In this document: piece after piece, positions 43,045 to 51,858 of the stretch
Numbering within the stretch: the stretch's first letter is position 1
Layout of the letters: the number at the start of each line of letters is the position of its first letter
Source: DASYLJ01 sp964432595
Lineage (GTDB): Bacteria > Desulfobacterota > Binatia > DP-6
DNA length: 64,000 nucleotides
Reading direction: 5' to 3'
NCBI GenBank assembly: GCA_964432595.1
Contig: CAYSOF010000008.1
Coordinates: 200,529-264,528 of the forward strand
The notes under the pieces: model-generated
The model's input: the letters and a program-made list of their open reading frames with translations, nothing else
The model's database searches: none
What the model was told of the DNA's origin: nothing
Position numbers and translations under genes: made by a program

Positions 43045-45147
43045 ATGCGGGCAGTGACGAGGGCGATGTGTCTGGCGCTGGCGTGTGCGGCATCCGTCCA
43101 GGCGGCGGTGATCACGGTCGACACGACGGCGGACGACCTGACGAACAACGGGAACTGCACGCTCCGCGAGGCAATCCGTTCGGCCAACGCGAACGGCGCG
43201 TTCGACGCCTGCGTCGCCGGGAACGACCCCGACGAGATCATCGTCCCCGCCGGCGTGTACTTGCTGGACCTGACCGGCAGCCTCGAGGAGTTCGCCGCGA
43301 CCGGCGACCTCGACATCCGCGACGGCGTGACCATCACCGGCGACGGTCGCGGCGTGACGATCATCGACGGCAACGACACCGATCGCGTGTTCGACGTCGA
43401 TACCGCGGAAGCGGTGCTCCTGCGCGACCTCACCGTCCGCAACGGCGTGGCGACGGGCGATTTCGGCGGCGCCGTGCTCGCCAAGATGGCGAGCAACCTG
43501 CAGCTCGAAGACTGTGCCGTCGAGAGCAGCAACGCATCGGCCGGCGCGGGCGTCTATCACGCCGGCGGTCTGACGAGCTCGCTCACGATCACGCGCTGCA
43601 CGGTCAGCGGGAACGTCGCGACGACCGACGGCGGCGGCGTGTACGCGTATCAGGCGCCCACCGTCATCACCGACACGACGATCGACGACAACGACGCGAC
43701 ACAGATGGGCGGAGGGCTCGCCGCGGCAGGCGGCTCGGTCTCGTTCACGGTGAGCGTGCAGCGGTCCACCATCTCGAACAACGACGCAGGCAACGCCGGC
43801 GGCGGGGTGGTCGCCGCGAACTTCGCGACGGTGATCCTCACGAACACCACGCTCAGCGGCAACTCCGCCGTCAATACGGCGGGCGCGCTCATGCACACGT
43901 TCTCGGACGGCGTGCACCTCCGGAACGTGACGATCACGAACAACGAGACGACCGCGGGCGACGCCGGCGGCATCGTGCGCGGCAGCGGCACTGCAGGCAT
44001 CACGATGCGCAACAGCATCGTCGCGGGGAACACGTCGACCGGCGCCAATCCCGACTGCTTCGGCGCGATCACGTCGGAAGGCTACAACCTCGTCGGCACG
44101 GTCGGCGCGAGCTGCTCGATCAGCGGGACGACGACGGGGAACCTGACGGGCCCCGCCGATCTCGGTTCGCTCGCCGACAACGGCGGCCCGACGCTGACGC
44201 ATCAGCTGCTGGCCGGCAGCGATGCGATCGACGCGGGCGACCCCGCGACGCCCGGCAGCGGCGGAACGACGTGCGAGACGATCGACCAGCGCGGCTACAC
44301 GCGGCCGGGCGAGGCGTTCTGCGACATGGGCGCAGTCGAATCGGACGCGACGCCGCCGACCACGACCACCACGTCCACGACCACCACGTCGTCGACGACG
44401 ATCACCTCGACGACGACCACCTCGACGACCAGCACGTCGACCACCAGCACCTCGGCGATCACCACCACGACGTCGGTCTCGACGACGACGTCCACCGCGC
44501 CGGGATCGTCGTCCACCACGACGACGACGCCGACGTCGACGACGCTCGGACCGCCGCCGTCCTCGTCGACCACGCTGCCGCCGCCTCCGCCGCCGCCGTG
44601 CATCTCGCCGGCGCCTCCCGGCGACTCGAAGCTCACGATGCAGAAGATCGGCGGTGTCACCGGCGACGAGAAGCTCGCGTTCCGCGGGTCGGTGCTGCTG
44701 CCGGCGGGGAATCCACCGTCGCTCGATCCGTCGACGCAGGGCATGCAGCTCGTCTTCGAGCAGCCCGGCACGCCGCCGACGGCCTACATGCGCCTGGTCG
44801 CCGCGACCGGCCCCGTGCCTCCCGGCGGGCCCGGAACGGGCTGCGATCCGAAGGACGGCTGGAAGGGCCTGACGTACGTCAACAAGTCGGGGGCGCTGCC
44901 GCCGACGTGCGCGCCCGGCAGCGCGCAGGGGCTGCGGAGCGTGAAGCTCAAGGACAAGCGCGCGAAGGGCCGCGGCATCTTCGTCACCGTGAAGGCGGTC
45001 GGCGCCACGATTCCTCCGCCGACGGGGACGGACGTCCGCGTCGTGATCGTGTTCGGCGCGTCGTCCGAGGCAGGCGCCGCCGGACGGTGCACCGCCGTCG
45101 AGCTCGATTGCACGACGAAGAAGTCGAAGGTGACGTGCGGCGGGTAG
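43045..45147 (+). CDS. Large exported beta-helix protein with CSLREA and Thr-rich linker
   Basis: A 700-residue exported protein. Signal peptide (about 1-20), then CTLREAIRSAN, the CSLREA-type N-terminal signature, followed by about 300 residues of right-handed parallel beta-helix with regular short repeats. A 'choice-of-anchor Q'-like segment (GGPTLTHQLL...SDAIDAG near 375-400) follows. A Thr/Ser linker (about 435-510) and a Pro-rich stretch precede a C-terminal Lys/Gly-rich beta module (about 530-700) with a CxxxxGWKG... core, distantly like the modules of the 58-1410 and 7156-9789 proteins. ATG has GGGAGGGGGACG upstream. Adhesin or surface-layer role is likely but not proven. Confidence 0.85.
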   Translation: MRAVTRAMCLALACAASVQAAVITVDTTADDLTNNGNCTLREAIRSANANGAFDACVAGNDPDEIIVPAGVYLLDLTGSLEEFAATGDLDIRDGVTITGDGRGVTIIDGNDTDRVFDVDTAEAVLLRDLTVRNGVATGDFGGAVLAKMASNLQLEDCAVESSNASAGAGVYHAGGLTSSLTITRCTVSGNVATTDGGGVYAYQAPTVITDTTIDDNDATQMGGGLAAAGGSVSFTVSVQRSTISNNDAGNAGGGVVAANFATVILTNTTLSGNSAVNTAGALMHTFSDGVHLRNVTITNNETTAGDAGGIVRGSGTAGITMRNSIVAGNTSTGANPDCFGAITSEGYNLVGTVGASCSISGTTTGNLTGPADLGSLADNGGPTLTHQLLAGSDAIDAGDPATPGSGGTTCETIDQRGYTRPGEAFCDMGAVESDATPPTTTTTSTTTTSSTTITSTTTTSTTSTSTTSTSAITTTTSVSTTTSTAPGSSSTTTTTPTSTTLGPPPSSSTTLPPPPPPPCISPAPPGDSKLTMQKIGGVTGDEKLAFRGSVLLPAGNPPSLDPSTQGMQLVFEQPGTPPTAYMRLVAATGPVPPGGPGTGCDPKDGWKGLTYVNKSGALPPTCAPGSAQGLRSVKLKDKRAKGRGIFVTVKAVGATIPPPTGTDVRVVIVFGASSEAGAAGRCTAVELDCTTKKSKVTCGG
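44352..44530 (+). repeat. Low-complexity Thr-codon tract
   Basis: About 180 bp of near-repeats of ACC/ACG/ACT (TCG) triplets that encode the Thr/Ser linker. Such period-3 tracts can change length by slippage. Similar, shorter tracts are at 868-933, 9127-9207 (minus strand) and about 58720-58770 (minus strand). Confidence 0.6.
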
Positions 45148-45206
45148 CGCCAGCGTAAGGCTTACATCGCCGCGGTGCAGGACACCGCGTCAGACGGCAG
45201 CGCACG

Positions 45207-45241
45207 ACGCCCGTGCTGCGCTTTCGGCGCGGCACGGGCGT
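45207..45241 (+). other. Strong RNA hairpin before the microprotein gene
   Basis: ACGCCCGTGCTGCGC (45207-45221) pairs with GCGCGGCACGGGCGT (45227-45241) over 15 bp, with one G-U wobble and a TTTCG loop. It sits 60 nt after the stop of the beta-helix gene and 30 nt before the microprotein start. It could end the upstream message or structure the leader of the microprotein. No T-tract. Confidence 0.55.
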
Positions 45242-45271
45242 TGCTGATCCTCGGCTCAGGAGGACCAGCCC

Positions 45272-45346
45272 ATGTATTACGGCTATGGACTCGGCGGTAT
45301 CGTCGTCCTGATCCTGTTGATCCTGCTCCTCACCGGACGGCTCTGA
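45272..45346 (+). CDS. 24-residue hydrophobic membrane microprotein
   Basis: A short gene below usual length cut-offs. It encodes a Tyr/Gly-rich start (MYYGYGLGG) followed by a single hydrophobic helix (IVVLILLILLL) and TGRL. The ATG is preceded by AGGAGG at 8-nt spacing, the best ribosome site in the neighbourhood, and there is a strong hairpin upstream. The form resembles other tiny membrane peptides such as the YjcZ-like proteins of Bacillus, but this is shape only. Probably real; function unknown. Confidence 0.65.
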   Translation: MYYGYGLGGIVVLILLILLLTGRL

Positions 45347-45396
45347 CCGCACATCGCGCCTTGACGGGCCGGCGGGAGCACGAGAGGCTCGGCGTC

Positions 45397-46593
45397 ATGC
45401 GGATCCGTCCTCTCGTCACCGTCGGCTTCGTGGTCGCCCTCGTCGGCCTCGCCCGCGCGCAGGCCGAGAACCCCTACCCCGGCTACCACAGCGCCACGTA
45501 CGCCGACCCGGCCAACTGGCTGTGCCGTCCCGACAAGGACGACGTCTGCGATCACGGCCTCGACGCCTCGATCGTCAAGGCCAACGGCAAGGTCTCGATC
45601 GATCGCTTCGCGCCGGCGAAGAAGCCGAAGATCGACTGCTTCTACATCTACCCCACGATCTCGACCGATCGCGGCGGCAACAGCGACTTCGTTCCCGGCG
45701 CCGATCAGGAGCTGTTCGTCGTCGCGCAGCAGGCGGCGCGTCTCGGTGAAGTCTGCCGCGTGTTCGCGCCCGTCTACCGCCAGATCACGCTGACGGCGCT
45801 CGGCTCCATTCTCGGCGGCAATCCGATCCCGTTCGATCCGGAGCTCGCGTTCGCCGACGTCGTCGACGCGTGGAAGCACTACGTCGCCAACGACAACGGC
45901 GGGCGCGGCGTCGTGCTGATCGGTCACTCGCAGGGCGCCGGCCAGCTCACCTCGCTGTTGCAGGAGGAGATCGACGACAGCCCGGTCCTGCGCGACCGTC
46001 TCGTGTCGGCGATGCTGCTCGGGACCAGCTTCCAGGTGCCCCTCGGCGGCGGCGACGTCGGCTGCTCGCTCCAGAACCTGCCGCTCTGCCACCGCGAAAC
46101 CGACACGAGCTGCATCGTCACGTACTCGACGTTCCGCGACGACGCGCCGCCGCCGCCGAACTCGCGCTTCGGTCGCGCGACGCAGGCCGGCTGCGAGGCC
46201 GCCTGCACCAACCCGGCGTCGCTGCGCGGCGGTCGCGCGGCGCTCCATCCCTTCCTGCCGACCGATGCACGCGCGCTGCCGGTCATCCCGCCGCCGAACC
46301 CGCCGCCGCAATGGGTCGACCCCTCGAAGGGCGTGACGATCACGACGCCGCACGTCACGCTGCCCCGGTGGATCGAGGGCGAGTGCAAGCGGACGTCCGA
46401 CGGCTTCGTCTATCTCGCGGTCTCGAGCACCGGCAACGATGCGAAGCGCATCGACGACATCCGCGGCGCCGATCTCACGCCCGACTGGGGCCTGCACCTC
46501 GTCGACGCGAACGTCGCGATGGGCGACCTCGTCGCGCTCGCGAAGCGCCAGGCGAAGTCGTACTGCAAGCGGCGCGACTGCCCGGCACCGTGA
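45397..46593 (+). CDS. DUF3089 exported hydrolase
   Basis: A 398-residue secreted protein with a signal peptide (about 1-22) and the DUF3089 pattern: CFYIYPTISTD near residue 88, FVVAQQAARLGEVCRVFAPVYRQ near 112-135 and GHSQGAGQL near 175, whose Ser is the alpha/beta-hydrolase nucleophile. Many Cys pairs suggest a disulfide-stabilised extracellular enzyme. Substrate unknown; family members are annotated as lysophospholipase-like. The ATG at 45397 has a weak -10 6 nt upstream, with TTGACG 18 nt before it. Converges with the GH31 gene at a 6-bp gap. Confidence 0.85.
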   Translation: MRIRPLVTVGFVVALVGLARAQAENPYPGYHSATYADPANWLCRPDKDDVCDHGLDASIVKANGKVSIDRFAPAKKPKIDCFYIYPTISTDRGGNSDFVPGADQELFVVAQQAARLGEVCRVFAPVYRQITLTALGSILGGNPIPFDPELAFADVVDAWKHYVANDNGGRGVVLIGHSQGAGQLTSLLQEEIDDSPVLRDRLVSAMLLGTSFQVPLGGGDVGCSLQNLPLCHRETDTSCIVTYSTFRDDAPPPPNSRFGRATQAGCEAACTNPASLRGGRAALHPFLPTDARALPVIPPPNPPPQWVDPSKGVTITTPHVTLPRWIEGECKRTSDGFVYLAVSSTGNDAKRIDDIRGADLTPDWGLHLVDANVAMGDLVALAKRQAKSYCKRRDCPAP

Positions 46594-46599
46594 CGACGG

Positions 46600-48723
46600 T
46601 CAGGGTCCCGGAACGACGGCGCCGTCGCGCACGAAGACCGGGATCGTGTCGAGCGGGGCGTCGACGGTGATCCGCCGCCGGCCCTGGAAGACCTGGGTCG
46701 GGTCCCAGTAGCTGCGCCAGGTGCCGCGCGGCAGGTAGACGTCGCGCGCGCGCTGGCCGACCTTCCATACCGGCGCGACCAGCAGGTCGGGACCGAAGAG
46801 GTACTGGTCCCACCGATCGACGAGATTCCGGTCGCGACGATCGACGAACGGCATCGGCCGCACGATCGGCAGGCCGTTCGCCGCGTCCTGCGCCGCCGCC
46901 ACGACGTACGGCTGCAGCGTTTCCCGCAGCCGCGTGTAGCGGCGGTAGATGTCGATCATCTCCGTGTCGTACCGCGGCTCGGTCGGCATGTCCCACGGCG
47001 CGTGGGCGCCGGCGCCGCCGATCTCCATGATTCCCGAGAACGCGCTGAACGCGAGCCAGCGCGCGAACACCTCGCGGTCCTTGAACTGATAGTAGCCGCC
47101 GGTGTCGGAGCCCCAGATCGGGATGCCCATGAACGCCGCGCGCTGCTGGCTGATGATGGCGTTGCGCAGGCCGAGGTCGGTGCCCGGCCCGGTGCCGAGC
47201 TGCGTGCTGCCCGGGATGTCGCCGCCCCAGAAGATCGCCCATTGCGACGTGCCGGTGTAGCTCGGCCGCGACAGCACGAGGTAGTCGCCGTCCGGAAACG
47301 CCGCCGCGAGCGCGTCGTGGTGGATCTGCGCCTGGAGGCGCGGATAGTCGTTGCGGACCTCGCGGCCGGTGCGGCCGTCGGCGTAGACGTCGCTCGCCTC
47401 CGACGGGATGTGCTCCTCGCCGCGGTCGAGCTTGATGGCCTGGATGCCGTACGCCGCCATGAACGCCGCGATGCGGTCGCGCCACCAGTCGCGCGCCGCC
47501 GCGGTGGTCGGGTCGAGGACGAAGCTGCCGCCGCCGAGGTCCGCGCAGCTCGGCGGCCCGACGGGCCCCGGCACATGGTAGCCGAGCTGCTGCGCGGCCG
47601 TGCCGTTGTCGAGCGGGCCGTTGCCGCACGTCCACGCGCTGCTCCAGATGCCGAGCCGGTAGCCGCGGCTACGCAGCGACGCGAGCGCCGCGTCGACGTT
47701 CGGTAGCCGCACGCCGTCCCACTCCCAGCGCGCGAAGCCGAAGTTGCCCGCCAGCACCGGGCGGTCGAAGAGGTACACGCCGGCCGGGATGCCGAGCATG
47801 TCGTACATCGTGACGTCCTCGGCGAGCTGCGCGTTGACGAGCATGCCGTCGAGCAGCGCCGTCGGCCCGCTCGCGAGCTCGCCGCGCCAGCGCCAGTGCA
47901 GGAACGCCCAGTCCGGCGGCACGAACGGCCGGCCGTTCAGCGCCGTGTACTCGTCGAGGATCGTCGCGTACTCCGGCCCGACGAAGACATGGAAGACGAG
48001 GCGCCGCGAGGCCGGCGTCGTTCCGGCCTCGAAGCGGAAGCGGACGGTGCGCGAATCGGTCTTCGCGAGATCGAAGAGGCCGAACGTCGTGCCCGCGACG
48101 CCGAGACCGTAGCCGCGCGACGACTGGAAGAACGGCGCGTAGATCGAGAGTGTCGGGAGAATGCGCATCTCGACGGTCTCGCCGCGGCGGTCGAGCGAGC
48201 CGACCTCGGGCGGCGCGTAGTCCTCGATCGCGAAGTCGAGCACGCCGGGTGCCACGACCGGCGAGTCGCGCAGGCGCTCGGTGAGCCCGTAGATCGCCTC
48301 CTGCCGCGGCGAGCGCAGCCGCTCGCCGAACGCCGTCACCGATTCGGGCGCGGGCGGGTCGAGCGCGACCTCGATGGTGCGCTCGGTGAGGAACCGCACC
48401 GTGACGATCGCCGGGAGGCCCTCGTCGGTATCGACCTCCAGCGCCACGCCGTCGGCGAGCGCCGTGGTCCGGCGCACCGCGCCGAGCTCGTGCACGACGC
48501 CGGCGCGCTCGTAGAAGAGACCGCCGCGCCCGTGCTCGCGCAGCAGCGTCGCACCGCGCTGTCGGTCGCGAATCGCCAGCCGCAATGGACGCAGGTCGAT
48601 CTCGGCGCGCGCGACGGCGGACTCCACGCGCGCCATGCCCATCCCGGGTCGCACGTCGATGGCGGCGACCGACGGATGCGGCAGCAGCAGGCCGGTGAGG
48701 AGCGCGGCGACGGCGAGGCGCAT
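46600..48723 (-). CDS. GH31-family alpha-glucosidase-like enzyme, exported
   Basis: A 707-residue glycoside hydrolase with a signal peptide (about 1-20). The barrel has the GH31 motifs: PPDWAFLHWRWRG near 270, the nucleophile Asp in IKLDRGEE near 430, and the acid/base Asp in FWGGDIPGS near 500, followed by GSDTGGYY near 540. Substrates are probably alpha-linked glucans, xylosides or sulfoquinovosides; the Arg/Trp sulfonate-binding motif of sulfoquinovosidases is not obvious. Own leaderless-type promoter overlapping the stop of the gene upstream. Same strand as 48756-49253. Confidence 0.85.
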   Translation of the reverse strand: MRLAVAALLTGLLLPHPSVAAIDVRPGMGMARVESAVARAEIDLRPLRLAIRDRQRGATLLREHGRGGLFYERAGVVHELGAVRRTTALADGVALEVDTDEGLPAIVTVRFLTERTIEVALDPPAPESVTAFGERLRSPRQEAIYGLTERLRDSPVVAPGVLDFAIEDYAPPEVGSLDRRGETVEMRILPTLSIYAPFFQSSRGYGLGVAGTTFGLFDLAKTDSRTVRFRFEAGTTPASRRLVFHVFVGPEYATILDEYTALNGRPFVPPDWAFLHWRWRGELASGPTALLDGMLVNAQLAEDVTMYDMLGIPAGVYLFDRPVLAGNFGFARWEWDGVRLPNVDAALASLRSRGYRLGIWSSAWTCGNGPLDNGTAAQQLGYHVPGPVGPPSCADLGGGSFVLDPTTAAARDWWRDRIAAFMAAYGIQAIKLDRGEEHIPSEASDVYADGRTGREVRNDYPRLQAQIHHDALAAAFPDGDYLVLSRPSYTGTSQWAIFWGGDIPGSTQLGTGPGTDLGLRNAIISQQRAAFMGIPIWGSDTGGYYQFKDREVFARWLAFSAFSGIMEIGGAGAHAPWDMPTEPRYDTEMIDIYRRYTRLRETLQPYVVAAAQDAANGLPIVRPMPFVDRRDRNLVDRWDQYLFGPDLLVAPVWKVGQRARDVYLPRGTWRSYWDPTQVFQGRRRITVDAPLDTIPVFVRDGAVVPGP

Positions 48724-48729
48724 GCACGA

Positions 48730-48759
48730 TCGCTACGGGATCGCGCCCTCGGGCGTCAA
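48730..48759 (-). promoter_or_regulatory. Leaderless-type promoter of the GH31 gene
   Basis: Minus strand: TTGACG (48759-48754), 18 nt, TAGCGA (48735-48730), then 6 nt to ATG 48723. The -35 overlaps the stop codon of the upstream gene. Confidence 0.6.
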
Positions 48760-49253
48760 CGACGAATGCGACCGGCGGCGTCCGCGACGACCCCGGCGAC
48801 GGCTCCCCAGACGAGATGCGCGGCGATCATCAGCCCGACGCGCCGCGCCGGCTCGCGCGTCGCCGGCGGAAACAGCCCTGTGGCGGGCAGCCATCCGAGG
48901 TAGCTGACGGTCCAGACGACCAGGCCGTAGGCGGCGCCGTCGGCCGCGGGTCCGAGCCGGGGACGGTCGGTCACGAGCCCGTAGAGGCCGCCGGTCGCCG
49001 CGCCGTAGCCGAAGTGCGACAACCAGGTGAGCGCCGTCTCGGGTTCGTCCGGCAGCCGGCTGCCGAGCGCCAGCCGCTCGACGTTCTCGGTGATCTCGCG
49101 CGGCGGCAGCGGGTACTGCTCCCGGCGCGGCAGCGCTCGATGCATCGCCTCCATCGCGACGGTCATCGGCACGGTCGCCGCGAGCCCGCCGACGATGCCG
49201 GCGGCGACGCGTTCGATCGCCGGCTGCGCATCGGTGGGTCGTCGTTTCGCCAT
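48756..49253 (-). CDS. Predicted four-helix membrane protein (DUF1440/YagU-like)
   Basis: A 165-residue integral membrane protein with hydrophobic segments near 17-40, 75-95, 100-120 and 135-160, each Gly/Ala-rich (GIVGGLAATVPMTVAMEAMH, then GYGAATGGLYGLV). The pattern fits DUF1440/YagU-like inner-membrane proteins. The ATG at 49253 is a choice; upstream ATG 49349 would add 32 basic residues and overlap the divergent promoter. Function unknown. Confidence 0.7.
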   Translation of the reverse strand: MAKRRPTDAQPAIERVAAGIVGGLAATVPMTVAMEAMHRALPRREQYPLPPREITENVERLALGSRLPDEPETALTWLSHFGYGAATGGLYGLVTDRPRLGPAADGAAYGLVVWTVSYLGWLPATGLFPPATREPARRVGLMIAAHLVWGAVAGVVADAAGRIRR

Positions 49254-49331
49254 GCGGACGTCCAGCAGGTTCCATGCCTGGCGAATCGCCCGCCGGTGCG
49301 ACGGCGGATGGTCGCGATTGTAGAATCGCGA

Positions 49332-49360
49332 TTGGCGGCGCGACGTCATCCGCGTTAGGA
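49332..49360 (+). promoter_or_regulatory. Leaderless-type promoter of the phosphodiesterase gene
   Basis: TTGGCG (49332-49337), 17 nt, TTAGGA (49355-49360), then 7 nt to GTG 49368. Confidence 0.5.
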
Positions 49361-49367
49361 CGGCCGT

Positions 49368-51260
49368 GTGGGGGTGACCGACTTCGCGCGGCCGCTTGGC
49401 CCCGAACGCCCGGGCCAGCAGGGGCTCGGGCCGCACCAGGAGGAGAGCGGCAACCGCGCCATCCTGGCACTGCTACGCGACGAAGAGGTCGCGTCGCAGG
49501 TCGACCTGGTGATCACCCACCGCGACGACGCGTACGAGGTGTGGGCGGCGCGCGGCATGATCCGCTTCCGCCGGCACGCCGGCGCCGGCGGACCCGAGTT
49601 CCGCATCGTCGAACAGATCGGCGAGAACCCGATCGCGCGGCAGGACCACACCGCCGTCGCCACGTGCGCCGACGAGCTGCGCGCGGCGGCGGCGTCGGGC
49701 CATCCGACCGACGATCCGAACGCCGCGTTCATCGAGCCGTCGCAGCTGACGTATCCGCACGCGTACGAGCGCATTGCGCAGCTGTTCGACAGCCCGCTCG
49801 CGCCCGACCTGATCGTCAGCCCGCGCTGCTGGACGTTCGGTCGGCAGCCCGGTCAGCACGGCGCGCTCGACGTCGTGCAGTCGCGTGCGCCGCTCGCGTT
49901 CGCCGGACCGGGCGTGCGACCCGGCCGCTACGAGGGATCGCCGCGACACGTCGACATCGCGCCGACGGTCTGCCGGCTGATGGGCTTCCAGCGCGCGACC
50001 GGCCGCGACTGGAGCGGACGTCCGGCCGAGACGTACCTGCGGCGCCAGGACGGTCGCGTGCTGGACGAGGTCGTCGACGACGCTGCGCCGCGGCCCGACC
50101 GCGCCTACCTCGTCCTGTTCGACGGGCTCGCGCATCCCGAGCTGATGACGCTGCTCGAGCGCGACGATCCGCGCATCGCGAATCTCCGCCGCCTGCTCGA
50201 TCGCGCGGCGCTATTCACGTACGGCTCGACCGTCAACTTCCCGAGCATCACGTGGCCGAGCCACGCGACGATCCTCACCGGCGCCTGGTGCGGCCATCAC
50301 GACGTCGTGAACCCGACGTACTGGGACCGCACCGCGCGCACGCCGCTCGCGCCGCAGGCGCAGGGCACGCGGACGGAGACGTATCTCGGCGACGGCGTGG
50401 AGACGCTCTACGAGGCGTTTCATCGCGCGCGGCCCGGCTGCTTCACCGCGAGCATCCACGAGCCGCAGGGTCGCGGCGCCGACCACGCGCCGCTCGAAGG
50501 CCGCACCGTCGGCCCGCGCGACCGGCTGAAGGCGCTCACCGGCGAGCTGTCGCGCGAGATCGGCCCGCGCTGGACGGCGGACGGGCACGACGACCTGCAG
50601 CGCGAGGCGCAGCTCGACGCGCGCGGCCTCGCGCAGGTGCTCGTCCTCTTCGACGATCCGTCGCACCCGCCGCCCGCGTTCGTCGCGCACGAGTTCACGC
50701 TGACCGACGGCGCCGGCCACGAGTACGGCCCGCACGCCGAGGGTCTGCGCGATGCCATCGCGGAGACCGATCGCCGCCTGGGCCGCGTCCTCGACCTGCT
50801 CGAGCGCGACGGGCTCCTCGACTCGACGCTGTTCGTCTTCACGTCGGACCACGGGATGGCCGCGCAGGACACCGCGCTCGGTGCCGATCCCGTGCGCCAC
50901 CTCGAGCGGATCGGCATGCGCGTCATGACGGGCGAGCCGATGCTCTGGCTGCGCGACCTCGCCGTCGCCGTCGAGCGCGCGCCCGACGGCCGCACCGCAC
51001 GCGTGGTCGTCGCCGACAACGACGTCGACGCGACGGGCGAGCGGCCGGCGGTCGAGGGCGCCGAGGTGGTGGTGCAGGACGGCGCTGAGCGGACGATCGC
51101 CACGCTGCGCACCAACGCCGACGGCATCGCGGGCTTCGCGACGCCGATCGACGCGGGGCACTTCGTCGTGGCGGTCCGCCACCCGGACTTCAACCCGCGC
51201 CGCCTCCGGCTCGACGGAACGTCGCTCGCGCTCGATCTGCGGCGGGCGCTCTATGGGTGA
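49368..51260 (+). CDS. Alkaline-phosphatase-superfamily phosphodiesterase, fused domains
   Basis: A 630-residue protein without a signal peptide. Residues about 240-560 are a full type I phosphodiesterase/nucleotide pyrophosphatase domain: metal Asp in LVLFDGLAH, the nucleophile in FPSITWPSHATILTG near 285, DGAGHEYGPH near 445 and SDHGMA near 490. Residues about 1-225 look like the C-terminal half of another such domain (PDLIVSPRCWTF, then a DIAPTVCRLMGF end), but with no nucleophile segment. Residues about 560-630 are a beta-sandwich. The likely result is an active C-terminal enzyme with a degenerate half-copy in front. Start GTG fixed by promoter; cut-offs are my estimate. It overlaps the deaminase gene by 8 nt. 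Confidence 0.8.
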   Translation: MGVTDFARPLGPERPGQQGLGPHQEESGNRAILALLRDEEVASQVDLVITHRDDAYEVWAARGMIRFRRHAGAGGPEFRIVEQIGENPIARQDHTAVATCADELRAAAASGHPTDDPNAAFIEPSQLTYPHAYERIAQLFDSPLAPDLIVSPRCWTFGRQPGQHGALDVVQSRAPLAFAGPGVRPGRYEGSPRHVDIAPTVCRLMGFQRATGRDWSGRPAETYLRRQDGRVLDEVVDDAAPRPDRAYLVLFDGLAHPELMTLLERDDPRIANLRRLLDRAALFTYGSTVNFPSITWPSHATILTGAWCGHHDVVNPTYWDRTARTPLAPQAQGTRTETYLGDGVETLYEAFHRARPGCFTASIHEPQGRGADHAPLEGRTVGPRDRLKALTGELSREIGPRWTADGHDDLQREAQLDARGLAQVLVLFDDPSHPPPAFVAHEFTLTDGAGHEYGPHAEGLRDAIAETDRRLGRVLDLLERDGLLDSTLFVFTSDHGMAAQDTALGADPVRHLERIGMRVMTGEPMLWLRDLAVAVERAPDGRTARVVVADNDVDATGERPAVEGAEVVVQDGAERTIATLRTNADGIAGFATPIDAGHFVVAVRHPDFNPRRLRLDGTSLALDLRRALYG

Positions 51261-51759
51261 GCACTCCTTCCCGCCCGGCCATCCCGACGAGCGCTGGATG
51301 CGCGAGGCGATCCGCGTCGCGCAGGTGTCGCGCGAGCGCGGCGACTACGCGTTCGGCGCGGTGCTCGTGCGCGACGGCGCGATCGTGACCGCGTCGGGCA
51401 ACAAGGTCGTCACCTACGGCGACCCGACGGGGCACGCCGAGCTCAACTGCCTGCGCAAGGCGGCGATGCGCGAAGGACACCGCCATCTGCAGCCCGGCGC
51501 AGTGCTCTATGCCACCCACGCGCCCTGCCCCATGTGCGTGTCCTTGTGCGTCTGGACGAAGGTGTCGGGGCTCGTCTACGGCTGCTCGCAATCCGACATC
51601 GGCGCCTGGGGCCGGGAGCATGCGGGCCCGGTCTTCACGTGGCGGTCGGTACGCATCGAGCCCGACGAGCTGTACGCGTTCCTCTGCGATGCGCATCCGA
51701 CCATGGCGATCCGCAGCGGCTTCCTCCGTGAGGAGTGTCTCGCGCTGTTCCACGAGTGA
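51253..51759 (+). CDS. CMP/dCMP-type zinc deaminase
   Basis: A 168-residue protein with the deaminase zinc motifs HAELNC (His-Ala-Glu near residue 71) and PCPMC near 95-99. The general form fits guanine/cytosine deaminase or TadA-like nucleoside deaminases; the substrate cannot be assigned. ATG overlaps the preceding phosphodiesterase gene by 8 nt, so the two are coupled: a phosphodiesterase followed by a base or nucleoside deaminase suggests nucleotide salvage. Confidence 0.88.
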   Translation: MGEHSFPPGHPDERWMREAIRVAQVSRERGDYAFGAVLVRDGAIVTASGNKVVTYGDPTGHAELNCLRKAAMREGHRHLQPGAVLYATHAPCPMCVSLCVWTKVSGLVYGCSQSDIGAWGREHAGPVFTWRSVRIEPDELYAFLCDAHPTMAIRSGFLREECLALFHE

Positions 51760-51858
51760 GGTCCCGGCGCCCGTGCTCTCGACGCAAGGCGCCGTGGGCG
51801 AGGTCCCTCACGTCTTTCCGTCGAAAGGATTTCTTGACCGCGCACTCGGAGGAGTGTG

